From JANQTF01 sp041741415 (GTDB lineage Bacteria > Bacteroidota > Bacteroidia > J057): DNA of 64,000 bases. Made by a program: the position numbers and the translations under genes. Each line of letters opens with the position of its first letter. Positions within the stretch are counted from its first letter, which is position 1. Positions 17,573 through 25,651 of the stretch are shown here, in pieces. The notes beneath the pieces are model-generated. The model was not told where the DNA came from, made no database searches, and saw only the letters and a program-made list of their open reading frames with translations. Location: positions 1 to 64,000 of the forward strand of contig JBGSKC010000059.1 of NCBI GenBank assembly GCA_041741415.1, in the 5' to 3' direction.

Positions 17573-17947
17573 ATGTCACAGCAACTCCTGGTTATTGATC
17601 TTGCACCGCTTCGCGAACTCAGCGGCGACGATCCAATTTTTATTCGTGAGATCCTCGAAATGATCGCCATGCAGTCGCCTGTTCTCTCTGATAAAATCAG
17701 GCTGGAATATGCAGAGGAGAACTACCTGAGCCTGGCCAAAACGGCTCACAAGTTCAAATCTTCTCTCCAGATATTGGGCAACCCCCACCTTGTGGGCCTG
17801 GCCCAGGAGATTGAGCACCTCGCTCACCAGGAGCATGGCAGCCCCAGGCTTGCCCAGCTTATGAACAGTTTCGATTCCATTTGCGACCAGCTGCTCGACA
17901 TCATTCGCCACGAGCTACAGCAGCTGACCCAGGACGAACCAGCCTGA
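17573..17947 (+). CDS. Stand-alone HPt phosphotransfer protein
   Basis: A 124-residue all-helical protein with the HPt signature AKTAHKFKSSLQILG, where the His accepts phosphate. The surrounding helices (IFIREILEMIAMQ, LVGLAQEIEHLAH) match the four-helix bundle. No kinase or receiver domain is attached. It is divergent from the sigma-54 response regulator across 260 bp, so a phosphorelay between them is plausible but unproven. The ATG at 17573 is chosen because the upstream frame is not protein-like. Confidence 0.85.
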   Translation: MSQQLLVIDLAPLRELSGDDPIFIREILEMIAMQSPVLSDKIRLEYAEENYLSLAKTAHKFKSSLQILGNPHLVGLAQEIEHLAHQEHGSPRLAQLMNSFDSICDQLLDIIRHELQQLTQDEPA

Positions 17948-17994
17948 GATTCGTATATTGGGTGCTCGGAAGTTCCCGGCCTTCAGCTCAGGAT

Positions 17995-18945
17995 ATGAAA
18001 AAATCGCCCTGCCTCACCCTTTTTTTTTGCGGTTCAATACTATTAGCCGCTTGCCAAACCGCTCATAATCAGGATGTCACGTGGAAAGGCGCTGGTCTTT
18101 GCCCGGATTCGTTGAGAGGCTCCTGGCAGTATGATCTCAGCCAGCCCAGCCGCAGCTTCGAGCTGCCTGACGTGCTTAGGGAGGTATCAGGGCAGGTGTT
18201 TGGACAGGACAGTAGCCTGCTGCTCGTGCAGGATGAGACTGGTTTGGTTTTTCGCCTGGACCTGACGGATGGCAATGTGAGCCAGTTTGTTCGCTTTGCT
18301 GGCCAGGGCGATTTTGAAGCCATGGCCACCAGCCCCGATGGTTTGTGGGTCCTGCGCAGCGACCGGCGTTTGTTTCATTTTGCAGAACAGGCTGTCGAAA
18401 ATGCAGCAGATGAAAAATGGGATCTTCCCATTCCGGAGGGCGGCGACTACGAAGCCATGGTGTATTCGCCAGGCACACGCCAGTTGCTCGTGGTGGGAAA
18501 GGAACCTGTTGTATGGCAGGGCCAGGAAAGCGACTTGTGCAGGCTGGTGTTTGCCGTTTCGCCCAAGTCAGCTGATACTGCCAGCCTTGCCTTTGTGATG
18601 GACCTCCGCGATATGCAAACCTACCTGGATCTCCACGCCGAAACAGAGGAGCTACAGGATCTCAAGGTCAGGTTCAACCCCGAAAAAAAAAGCAGCTTCA
18701 AGCCATCAGGCATGGCCATTCATCCGCAAACCGGCCTCTTATATGTGGTGTCGGCGGTGGGCAAAACGCTGTCGGTGTGGGACATGAGCGGCCGCCTCTG
18801 CTGGTTTCGCAGCCTGCCCGAGACCTTATTTCCTCAGGCCGAGGGGATCACATTTGGCCCCGACGGCACCCTTTACCTCTCGCACGAAGGCCCAAACGGC
18901 CCTGCCAGGGTCCATGCATTTGCTCCCGGGGTGTTGGCTCCATGA
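17995..18945 (+). CDS. SdiA-regulated-type beta-propeller lipoprotein
   Basis: A 316-residue lipoprotein: the signal ends in the lipobox LLAACQ. The mature part has propeller-like repeats (VLREVSGQVFGQDSSLLLVQDE, GDFEAMATSPDGLWVLRSD, FKPSGMAIHPQTGLLYVVSA, AEGITFGPDGTLYLSHEG), as in the SdiA-regulated/esterase-like phytase-type propeller family. It is probably attached to the outer membrane or periplasmic face. The start is only 47 bp after the HPt stop, so cotranscription is likely, but a functional link is not evident. Confidence 0.8.
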   Translation: MKKSPCLTLFFCGSILLAACQTAHNQDVTWKGAGLCPDSLRGSWQYDLSQPSRSFELPDVLREVSGQVFGQDSSLLLVQDETGLVFRLDLTDGNVSQFVRFAGQGDFEAMATSPDGLWVLRSDRRLFHFAEQAVENAADEKWDLPIPEGGDYEAMVYSPGTRQLLVVGKEPVVWQGQESDLCRLVFAVSPKSADTASLAFVMDLRDMQTYLDLHAETEELQDLKVRFNPEKKSSFKPSGMAIHPQTGLLYVVSAVGKTLSVWDMSGRLCWFRSLPETLFPQAEGITFGPDGTLYLSHEGPNGPARVHAFAPGVLAP

Positions 18946-18989
18946 AGAATATCAATTTTCTATGTGCGTTTTTCGGCTTGGTGGCTGTT

Positions 18990-19991
18990 CTAGCTGGCCT
19001 GAGACCCCGGTTGCAATTTTACCAGCTGTTCCATGACATGTTTTTCCATGGCTGAAAGCTCCTTCAGCGTTTCAGAGGCCTGTTCAATGTATTTTCTGTC
19101 TTTGGTTTTGCTAACCTGGATAAACAAACCTGACACTTCTGTCCACAAGCCAGCGATGTCAACAAATTCTGCATGGGCCTGCTGGAGTGCGTTGAGCTGT
19201 AAGAGGTCGTAGCTTTCTTTCAAAAAATCTCTGTATAAGTTTCTGAACAGGGCGCCGCCTGTTCCCGCGCGTTCCATCAGCATTGCTGAAGCTGAAAAAT
19301 CGCCTTCAATGTCGGTAGTTGTGTCAAACCATTGGAATATTTCTTTGCTTGTTTTCAAAATTCCCTTGTAGCCAATGTTCTTGATAGGCGGCTGCAGGTA
19401 GTCTGTGGCATTGTGGCGGATGGCTGTCAGAACAGCTTGTTCCAAATCCAGTGTCTTGTCCGTCTTCCTGATGGTATAGTACAAGTTGCTAGACGACATT
19501 GGGCCCTTTTCAGCTCGGGCTAATGCCAGACTTTTCAGACTTGTTTTTACTTGTCCCCCTTGTTGCCTGGTATCAACCAGGTAAGCGGTTTCCTGGTCGT
19601 AATCATAAATGGCGGCATAATGGCCCGCAAAATGAAACGGCCGTGAGAAATACTCTAAATGGTAACAGTCTAATTTCAACCCTACAACCTGTCCATCATC
19701 CAGCAATTGCTTTACCGCATCCCATGCCTTTTGTGCAGAAGAAGTTTCTCGGACTGTTAGCTCAAGGTGGAGGTTTCTGGCGATGTTTTGGGTTAATAAA
19801 TCCGGCTTGATTCGCCCGCCGATGAAGGGGAAATTCATCGTTTTCATGTTCCAGAAAACGAAACCAAGCCCTTCGCCAAGGCCAAAAAGCATTGGTTCGG
19901 AAAGGGTAATTCCGAGTTGCCGCAGCAAAGTTCCTGTCGCTGTCGTTTCGCAGTGCTGTCCGTCAAACGGAGTTAACTTTTCTGCTTTCAT
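18990..19991 (-). CDS. BtrH N-terminal domain / DUF4872 protein
   Basis: A 333-residue protein with the BtrH_N pattern at its start: LTPFDGQHCETTATGTLL, with Cys-His as a possible papain-like dyad, then LSEPMLFGLGEGLGF. DUF4872-like sequence follows to the end. In butirosin biosynthesis BtrH is an acyltransferase that moves the side chain from a carrier protein to the aminoglycoside; no such cluster is present here, so the substrate is unknown. The ATG at 19991 is selected because GGAGGAAAAGAGGAAGGT immediately precedes it, an unusually strong ribosome site for this phylum. It is convergent with the lipoprotein gene. Confidence 0.8.
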   Translation of the reverse strand: MKAEKLTPFDGQHCETTATGTLLRQLGITLSEPMLFGLGEGLGFVFWNMKTMNFPFIGGRIKPDLLTQNIARNLHLELTVRETSSAQKAWDAVKQLLDDGQVVGLKLDCYHLEYFSRPFHFAGHYAAIYDYDQETAYLVDTRQQGGQVKTSLKSLALARAEKGPMSSSNLYYTIRKTDKTLDLEQAVLTAIRHNATDYLQPPIKNIGYKGILKTSKEIFQWFDTTTDIEGDFSASAMLMERAGTGGALFRNLYRDFLKESYDLLQLNALQQAHAEFVDIAGLWTEVSGLFIQVSKTKDRKYIEQASETLKELSAMEKHVMEQLVKLQPGSQAS

Positions 19992-20009
19992 ACCTTCCTC
20001 TTTTCCTCC
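19992..20009 (-). promoter_or_regulatory. Strong Shine-Dalgarno that fixes the BtrH_N start
   Basis: On the minus strand GGAGGAAAAGAGGAAGGT directly precedes the ATG at 19991. Most other genes in the window have no such purine block, so this supports the internal ATG over the one 15 codons upstream. Confidence 0.6.
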
Positions 20010-20109
20010 AGGCTTCTTGCACCCGAAAGAATGCACCGTGGTCCGGCAATCCAGGGATCTTGGCAGGAAAATTAAAGCAACTTCAGGAAATTCAACAAGA
20101 CGATTAACG

Positions 20110-22614
20110 CTACTTCCCGGACCTGCTCATCTCGAATCTTTCCTCCCGATCCATTATCGGTTCAGGATCGGGTGTGAGTGCGTTCTCCCGCTCAGCAACT
20201 CCCTGGCTCAACCATTGCCTCCCGGCCAGCCAGGTGGTAATCATGCCCAATAGCACCACCGACACAGACGACAACGGCATGAGAATGGCCGCCACAAGGG
20301 GGGACAGCAAGCCCTGAACAGCGAAGCTCAGGCCCACGATGTTGTAGCTCAATGACAGCAGCAAGCCACGCTTCACCCATCTCATGCTGCTGCGGGAAAA
20401 CCCGAGCATCCGGTCGAGCTGGGCCAGGGCCCCGGCGTCCAGAATCACGTCGCAGGCAGGTGTGAAGGTGTGAACATCCTCCGAAACTGCCACCCCGATA
20501 TCGCTCTGGCGAAGGGCTCCTGCATCATTCAGGCCGTCGCCGATCATCATCACACAAGCGCCTTCTTCCTGTTGGCTGCGAATGAACTGGAGCTTGTCCT
20601 GCGGCGATTGCTCGAACCGAAGATCGGTATCCGCAGGAAAGAAGCGCGCCAGCATCCCGGCTTCAGCGGCATTGTCGCCGGAAATCACAGCCTGGCGAAA
20701 GCGCTTGCCCAGCCTGGCCACGAGGCTTTCCAACCCGTGCCGATAAGTATGGCGCAAGGTCACGATTCCCACAAGCTGCCCGTCTATGGCCAGCCAGGTG
20801 CCCCGCGGAGCTGTTGAAACAGGACTCTCAAGCTGGGAATTGACCCATGTGTCTTTCCCGATCACCACCCAATGGCCTTCCACCATTCCTTTTCCGCCTT
20901 CGCCCTGCGACTCCTGCCAGCCTGCAACCGCGCCTTTCGTTCTTTCTCCCCAGGCCAGATGAATGGCCCTGCTCACCGGGTGGCCAGATTGCCCCGCGGC
21001 CAACCCGATCAGGTGGCGAGCCGCAGCGTCAGGTGCCATCACCACATCCAGGCTCTCCCGGTTTCCTTTGTGGGTCATGGTCCCGGTTTTGTCCCACACC
21101 ACAGTCGTAAGCTGGGCCATTCGCTCCAGCACCCTGGTGTTTTTCAGGTACATGCCCTTCCTTCCCAGCAGCCGCATGGCATTGCCAAGGGTGACGGGAA
21201 TGGTAAGTGCCAGCGCACAAGGGCAGGCAATGATGAGCACGGCAGTAAATACATTGGCAGCCATGCCGGGGCCTTCCTGCCACCACCAGTAGCCGCCAGC
21301 TCCCATGCCTACAAGCAGAATTACAAAAGTGAACACCCGCGCGCTGCGGTCGGTGAAGGTGCGAAGCTTGCTGTCGTCGGTTTTTTGAAAGGCTTCGTCG
21401 TTCCAAAGCTGGGTGAGGTAGCTTTGCGACACCTCTTTGGTGAGCGTCATTTCAATGGCAGCTCCCAATTGCCGGCCACCGGCAAAGAGGGCTTCACCTG
21501 CTGTTTTCTGAACAGGATCAGACTCCCCTGTCACGAATGCGTAATCAATACTGGCTTCGGTGCTCAGGAGCAGGCCATCGGCAGGGATGAGTTCCTGATT
21601 GCGAACCACGATGGTGTCGCCGGGCTTCAGGGCCGTGACGATCACGTTCTCCTCGCCCTCGCTGGTTTTTTTGGTGGCAGCCAGGGGGAAATAGGAGGTG
21701 AAATCGCGGTCAAACGCAAGAGAATCGTAGGTTTTGTTCTGAAACCAGCGCCCGGCCAGCAGGAAAAATACCAGCCCGGCGAGGGAGTCCATGTATCCCG
21801 CTCCGGTTTGGGTAAGAATTTCAAAGGCACTTCTGGCAAATAACACCACGATGCCGATAGAAATGGGAACGTCGATGTTGAGGTGCTTTTCGCGGAGACC
21901 GAACCATGCGGACCGGTAAAAATCGAGGGAGCTGTAGAGCAGCACCGGGATGGCCAGCACAATGTTGATCAACCCGAAAAAGCGAACAAACTCTGCATCG
22001 ATCACGGGATCCAGGCCGAGGTATTCCGGGAAGCTCATGAGCATGATGTTGCCGTAGGCAAAACCTGCCACGCCAAGGCGGAGGTAGAAGTTACGGTTGT
22101 TGCGGCGCTGGGCGGCTTTGTTGGCGTCGCTCAGGCGAATGTCGGGGGCATAACCCAGGGTTGCCAGCAGGTTGGCCAGCTCGCGGAGGCTTGTCTGGCC
22201 AGGGTCATAGGCTAATGTGATCTCTTTTTTGAGGAAATCAACCCGCGATTGCAGCACGCCGGGGCGCAGCTTATAGATGTTTTCCAGCAGCCAGATGCAG
22301 GACGAGCAGTGTACCTGCGGCAGAAAAAAGCGAACCCGTTCCTGGGCAGTATCCCGGTAGTCGAGCAGACGGGTTTTTACGTCGTCATTATCGAGCCAGG
22401 CATACTCGCCATGGTCGGCCCGGGTCTTAAGGGTAAGGCCCGGGTGGGCTTCGAGGTCGTAGTAGGTGCACATCCCATTTTCGGCGAGGAGTTGATACAC
22501 CGTTTTACAGCCTTCGCAGCAAAATATTTTTTCTTCCAGATGAATGTGATCATCGGGGCAGTGATCGCCGCAGTGATAACAACGCTGGGTGGATTCCTGG
22601 GTATTGGGATTCAC
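20110..22614 (-). CDS. ccoI: Copper-type P1B ATPase, CcoI/FixI-like
   Basis: An 834-residue heavy-metal P-type ATPase. The N-terminus has a Cys-rich module (CYHCGDHC and CCEGCKTVYQLL) and an HMA domain with CSSCIW (CxxC). Then come the membrane segments, the actuator motif VTGESDP, the copper-site IACPCALALTIP, the phosphorylation site DKTGTMTHK, the GHPVSRAI His-Pro, and the hinge MMIGDGLNDAGALRQSD. The N-terminal Cys module marks the CcoI/FixI branch, which supplies copper for cbb3 oxidase assembly; ccoN/O/P/S are not next to it here. I choose the GTG at 22614, because the upstream ATG would lie inside the neighbouring channel gene; an ATG at 22719 overlapping that gene by 23 bp is the alternative. 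Confidence 0.88.
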   Translation of the reverse strand: MNPNTQESTQRCYHCGDHCPDDHIHLEEKIFCCEGCKTVYQLLAENGMCTYYDLEAHPGLTLKTRADHGEYAWLDNDDVKTRLLDYRDTAQERVRFFLPQVHCSSCIWLLENIYKLRPGVLQSRVDFLKKEITLAYDPGQTSLRELANLLATLGYAPDIRLSDANKAAQRRNNRNFYLRLGVAGFAYGNIMLMSFPEYLGLDPVIDAEFVRFFGLINIVLAIPVLLYSSLDFYRSAWFGLREKHLNIDVPISIGIVVLFARSAFEILTQTGAGYMDSLAGLVFFLLAGRWFQNKTYDSLAFDRDFTSYFPLAATKKTSEGEENVIVTALKPGDTIVVRNQELIPADGLLLSTEASIDYAFVTGESDPVQKTAGEALFAGGRQLGAAIEMTLTKEVSQSYLTQLWNDEAFQKTDDSKLRTFTDRSARVFTFVILLVGMGAGGYWWWQEGPGMAANVFTAVLIIACPCALALTIPVTLGNAMRLLGRKGMYLKNTRVLERMAQLTTVVWDKTGTMTHKGNRESLDVVMAPDAAARHLIGLAAGQSGHPVSRAIHLAWGERTKGAVAGWQESQGEGGKGMVEGHWVVIGKDTWVNSQLESPVSTAPRGTWLAIDGQLVGIVTLRHTYRHGLESLVARLGKRFRQAVISGDNAAEAGMLARFFPADTDLRFEQSPQDKLQFIRSQQEEGACVMMIGDGLNDAGALRQSDIGVAVSEDVHTFTPACDVILDAGALAQLDRMLGFSRSSMRWVKRGLLLSLSYNIVGLSFAVQGLLSPLVAAILMPLSSVSVVLLGMITTWLAGRQWLSQGVAERENALTPDPEPIMDREERFEMSRSGK

Positions 22615-22696
22615 GGGTACGGGTGATTGGGCAGGAAAATTAGCCCAAAGGCTCCCCAACAGGAAGGCACGAGGCCAGGGTTGGCAATGACTTTTC

Positions 22697-23317
22697 TCAC
22701 TCGGGGTCGGCAGGGCCATGCACCCGGGGCAGGTACCAGCCTTTGAGCACGGCCAACAAGCGAACCACCACGATGAACGCAACCGATACGAGAATCACCA
22801 GGGAGGAGGGCAAAGGAAGCTGGCAGAGCCCTACATAGAGCAAAGCTCCGAGGAGGCAGGCCGTGGCATAGAGCTCCTGGCGAAAAACAAGGGGCTCACG
22901 GTTAACGAGCACATCGCGCACTACCCCGCCAAAGACCGCCGAAACAACACCCATCATCACAGCAATCCAGGGAGAAAGGCCGAAGCTGAGGGTTTTCTCC
23001 AGGCCGAGGATCGTGAAAATGCCGATACCAATGGTATCAAACAAAAACATCGTTCGCTGCCACTTCCTGATCCAGCGGCCAAGCTGCCAGGCCAGGAGGA
23101 TGCCAAGCGCGATCATGCCCGGGTACCAGAGGTTTTGCATCCAGCCTACTGGCACACTGCCAATGAGCAGGTCCCGGAGGGTGCCGCCGCCCACTGCGGT
23201 CACAAAGGCAATCACTGCTGCACCAAAGAGGTCGAAACGTTTTTCGCCTGCCGTCAGAAAGCCGGAAATTGCGAAAACGGCCGTGCCGGCAAGGTCGAGA
23301 AAGGAGAGAAGATTCAT
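22697..23317 (-). CDS. TRIC / UPF0126 family cation channel protein
   Basis: A 206-residue membrane protein with about seven hydrophobic segments and the family's duplicated glycine motif: FVTAVGGGTLRDLLIG and VVSAVFGGVVRDVLVNREP. Bacterial homologs of this UPF0126 family form trimeric potassium/cation channels related to TRIC channels. The ATG at 23317 begins MNLLSFLDLAGTAVFAISGF, the usual N-terminus; the longer frame upstream overlaps the GNAT gene and is not used. It is probably cotranscribed with the GNAT gene (19 bp gap). Confidence 0.88.
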   Translation of the reverse strand: MNLLSFLDLAGTAVFAISGFLTAGEKRFDLFGAAVIAFVTAVGGGTLRDLLIGSVPVGWMQNLWYPGMIALGILLAWQLGRWIRKWQRTMFLFDTIGIGIFTILGLEKTLSFGLSPWIAVMMGVVSAVFGGVVRDVLVNREPLVFRQELYATACLLGALLYVGLCQLPLPSSLVILVSVAFIVVVRLLAVLKGWYLPRVHGPADPE

Positions 23318-23336
23318 GCGGGAATCAACGAAAAAA

Positions 23337-23792
23337 TCAGGGAGTTGGCGAAGCTGATCCCGAATGCTTCCACAGCCAGGCATCACCGATTTCATGGTCC
23401 TGCACCACCCCCTGAAAAACAAACCCGTTCTTCTCCAGAATACGGGTCGAGGCGTTGTGTTCAGGGGCTGTTTTGGCGAGAACCACCACCGAATCCAGCT
23501 CCTGCCGGGCCAGTTCCACAAGAGCCTTGCAGGCAAAAGAAGCGATTCCCCTGCCTTCAAAATCGGGAAAGGTGAAATACGCGATTTCCACCTCCCCGTT
23601 TACAGGCGCCCCAACAAAGGCACAGGTACCCACAATCTGACCGGCCCCCTCCACGAAATAGGCGACCCACGGCGGCTGGAAGCCCACCTGCTCATAAAAG
23701 CCGGTATATGAAGACAGGACGTCCTGGCAGGCTTCTGAAGCAAAAATGGGCAACGACTTGTCTTCCGTCCTTTGTATGGTCCTGAGTTTCAT
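23337..23792 (-). CDS. GNAT-family N-acetyltransferase
   Basis: A 151-residue GNAT protein resembling the RimJ/RimL type. It has beta strand IVGTCAFVG, the strand EIAYFTFPDFEGRGIASFACKAL containing the acetyl-CoA loop (Q/R-x-x-G-x-G/A as EGRGIA), and the C-terminal ASTRILEKNGFVFQGVV motif typical of this branch. Substrate unknown. It is followed at 19 bp by the channel gene. Confidence 0.88.
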   Translation of the reverse strand: MKLRTIQRTEDKSLPIFASEACQDVLSSYTGFYEQVGFQPPWVAYFVEGAGQIVGTCAFVGAPVNGEVEIAYFTFPDFEGRGIASFACKALVELARQELDSVVVLAKTAPEHNASTRILEKNGFVFQGVVQDHEIGDAWLWKHSGSASPTP

Positions 23793-23964
23793 GTGCAGGA
23801 AAGAATAGGTGTGCAGGCAAAAAAGCCATTTTCCGGCTGAACGAAAAAAAGATATTGCCGCCTCACAATCATGTCTTTCAATTTCCTCAACAGCAGCCTT
23901 CCGTCGTTTCGCTCTTCAGAAAAGAGGCGTTGGGCCATTTCAGCCCGGCTGTTTACCTTTGAGC

Positions 23965-24594
23965 ATGGACAAGCGGTTCACTGCCGAAGATTTTGCGGAC
24001 TTGCTGAAGGATGCTCCGCAAGACTGGCTTTTGGAGGAAGACAGACATTGCGCCGTGCTGGCAGCGCAGGGGCTCCGCTACCGCCTGCCCATGACCTGGC
24101 CCGGTCCCGGCAGAAATGAAGGCGTGGAAAATTACCTGACCCGGATCCCGGAGCAGGTTCCTTCGCAATTGCTGCTGCTCGTGCAACTGGGTGCTGCCGC
24201 CATTGGCTGGGTGGACGAAGGGGAACTGGTGGCCCACAAGGCCATCAAAAAATACATGAAGCGCCACCAGCGCGGCAAGGCCCAGATTCAGTACCTCAAC
24301 AGCAAGGGCAAGTCAAAAGCGGGATCCCGGCTCAGGCTGGCCAATACAGAGCGTTTTTTTGAGGAAATCAACGAACGGATTCTGGACTGGAAAGAGGACT
24401 GGGGCGAACCTGACCTCATCCTGGTTTCCTGCACCCCCAACGTGTGGGGCATGATGTTCCAGGCTGAGCCTGCCCCGTTTTTTGACAAAAAAGACCCCCG
24501 TATCCGCAAAATTCCCTACGACGTTCCGATCCCTGATTTTGAGCAACTCCAGCGCTACCAGGAACTGCTGCCCATGGCTGTGAGAGTGGAATAA
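23965..24594 (+). CDS. Vms1-like release factor (VLRF1 family, Bacteroidota type)
   Basis: A 209-residue protein. The core LVQLGAAAIGWVDEGELVAHK, then KYMKRHQRGKAQIQYLNSKG, KSKAGSRLRLANTERFFEEI, matches the VLRF1 domain shared by Vms1/ANKZF1 and bacterial relatives. In Vms1 this eRF1-like fold cleaves peptidyl-tRNA on stalled ribosomes; the GSR-type loop here corresponds to the catalytic GxxQ-like position. C-terminally it has LILVSCTPNVWGMMFQ. It is much shorter than Vms1 and has no zinc-finger or ankyrin parts. The start is the ATG at 23965; upstream sequence is not protein-like. Recognition is by eye, and the rescue role is inferred from the family. Confidence 0.72.
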   Translation: MDKRFTAEDFADLLKDAPQDWLLEEDRHCAVLAAQGLRYRLPMTWPGPGRNEGVENYLTRIPEQVPSQLLLLVQLGAAAIGWVDEGELVAHKAIKKYMKRHQRGKAQIQYLNSKGKSKAGSRLRLANTERFFEEINERILDWKEDWGEPDLILVSCTPNVWGMMFQAEPAPFFDKKDPRIRKIPYDVPIPDFEQLQRYQELLPMAVRVE

Positions 24595-24600
24595 GCGAAA

Positions 24601-24640
24601 CGGCTCAGAATTCCCTTTTTTGAGTGGGAGTCCTGAGCCG
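24601..24640. terminator. Bidirectional hairpin between convergent genes
   Basis: CGGCTCAG (24601-24608) pairs with CTGAGCCG (24633-24640); an inner TCCC/GGGA pair flanks a T-rich loop. It lies between the VLRF1 gene (stop 24594) and the convergent moxR gene (stop 24664). There is no long T-run on either side. Confidence 0.6.
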
Positions 24641-24663
24641 CAGGTGTTTGGGTCAGACAGTGT

Positions 24664-25650
24664 CTAGCCCTTGATGATTTTCGCGATGATATCGTCGGCA
24701 GAAATGCCTTCGGCCTCGGCGGTAAAGCTCGTCACGATGCGGTGGCGAAGCACATTGGAGGCGATGTCATTCACCTCTTCGATATCAGGAGAATATTTTC
24801 CGCGAAGCAATCCCAGCGCTTTGGCTCCGAGAATCAGGTATTGCGAAGCGCGGGGACCGGCGCCCCAGGAGATCAGCTCTTTGATTTCCTGGCTGGCATA
24901 CGGCGTGTTGATGCGGGTGCGGTTAACGAGATGAACGGCGTGGCTGATGACGTTATCGGCCACGGGAACTTCCCGCACCAGCTCCTGAAACTGCTGAATG
25001 GATCGCCGGTCAAGGATGGTTGACAGCTTGGGGCGCTCATTGGTGGTAGTGCGCCGTACGATCTCGATTTCCTCTTCAATCGAGGGATAATCGACCCGGA
25101 GATTGAACATGAAGCGGTCGAGCTGTGCTTCCGGCAGGGGGTAGGTTCCCTCCTGCTCAATGGGGTTTTGGGTGGCGAGCACGAAGAAGGGTTCTTCGAG
25201 CCTGTGGCTTTCTCCGGCGATTGTCACCCGCTTTTCCTGCATGGCCTCGAGAAGTGCAGCCTGGGTTTTGGGCGGGGTCCGGTTGATTTCGTCTGCAAGA
25301 ACGATGTTGGCGAAAATGGGCCCGCGAATGAATTTGAAATGCTTGCGCCCTGTTTCTTCGTCAATTTCCAGGATTTCTGTCCCGACGATGTCCGAAGGCA
25401 TGAGGTCGGGGGTAAACTGAACGCGGCTGAACTTAAGGTCAAGCACGTCGGCGATTGTGGAAATGAGCAGGGTTTTGGCCAGCCCCGGCACCCCTACCAA
25501 CAGAGAGTGGCCTTTGCAGAAAAGCGCAATCAGCAAGCCTTCCACGACCTCATCCTGCCCAATGATCACCTTCCCGATTTCCTGCTTCAGCTCTTTGTAC
25601 TTGGCTGCCAGCGCATCTGCCGCCTCTACGGGCGAGTTGAATGGTTGCAT
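24664..25650 (-). CDS. moxR: MoxR-family AAA+ ATPase
   Basis: A 328-residue MoxR ATPase. Walker A is GVPGLAKT, Walker B is NIVLADEINRTPPKTQAALLEAM, sensor 1 is FFVLATQNPIEQEGTYPLPEAQLDRF, and the C-terminal lid follows. MoxR proteins act as chaperone-like factors, usually with a VWA-domain partner and DUF58 genes; none is adjacent here. Instead it starts 1 bp after the stop of the SurA-like gene, so the two are tightly coupled in one operon of envelope-protein folding factors. The ATG at 25650 fits the family N-terminus. Confidence 0.92.
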   Translation of the reverse strand: MQPFNSPVEAADALAAKYKELKQEIGKVIIGQDEVVEGLLIALFCKGHSLLVGVPGLAKTLLISTIADVLDLKFSRVQFTPDLMPSDIVGTEILEIDEETGRKHFKFIRGPIFANIVLADEINRTPPKTQAALLEAMQEKRVTIAGESHRLEEPFFVLATQNPIEQEGTYPLPEAQLDRFMFNLRVDYPSIEEEIEIVRRTTTNERPKLSTILDRRSIQQFQELVREVPVADNVISHAVHLVNRTRINTPYASQEIKELISWGAGPRASQYLILGAKALGLLRGKYSPDIEEVNDIASNVLRHRIVTSFTAEAEGISADDIIAKIIKG

Positions 25651-25651
25651 G

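Noticed and set aside
18990..20036. Antibiotic biosynthesis locus suggested by the BtrH_N domain
   Set aside because: No carrier protein, sugar or amino-transfer genes around it.
20872..21843. 323-codon plus-strand ORF opposite the copper ATPase gene
   Set aside because: The copper ATPase frame carries all P-type motifs, so this is a shadow.
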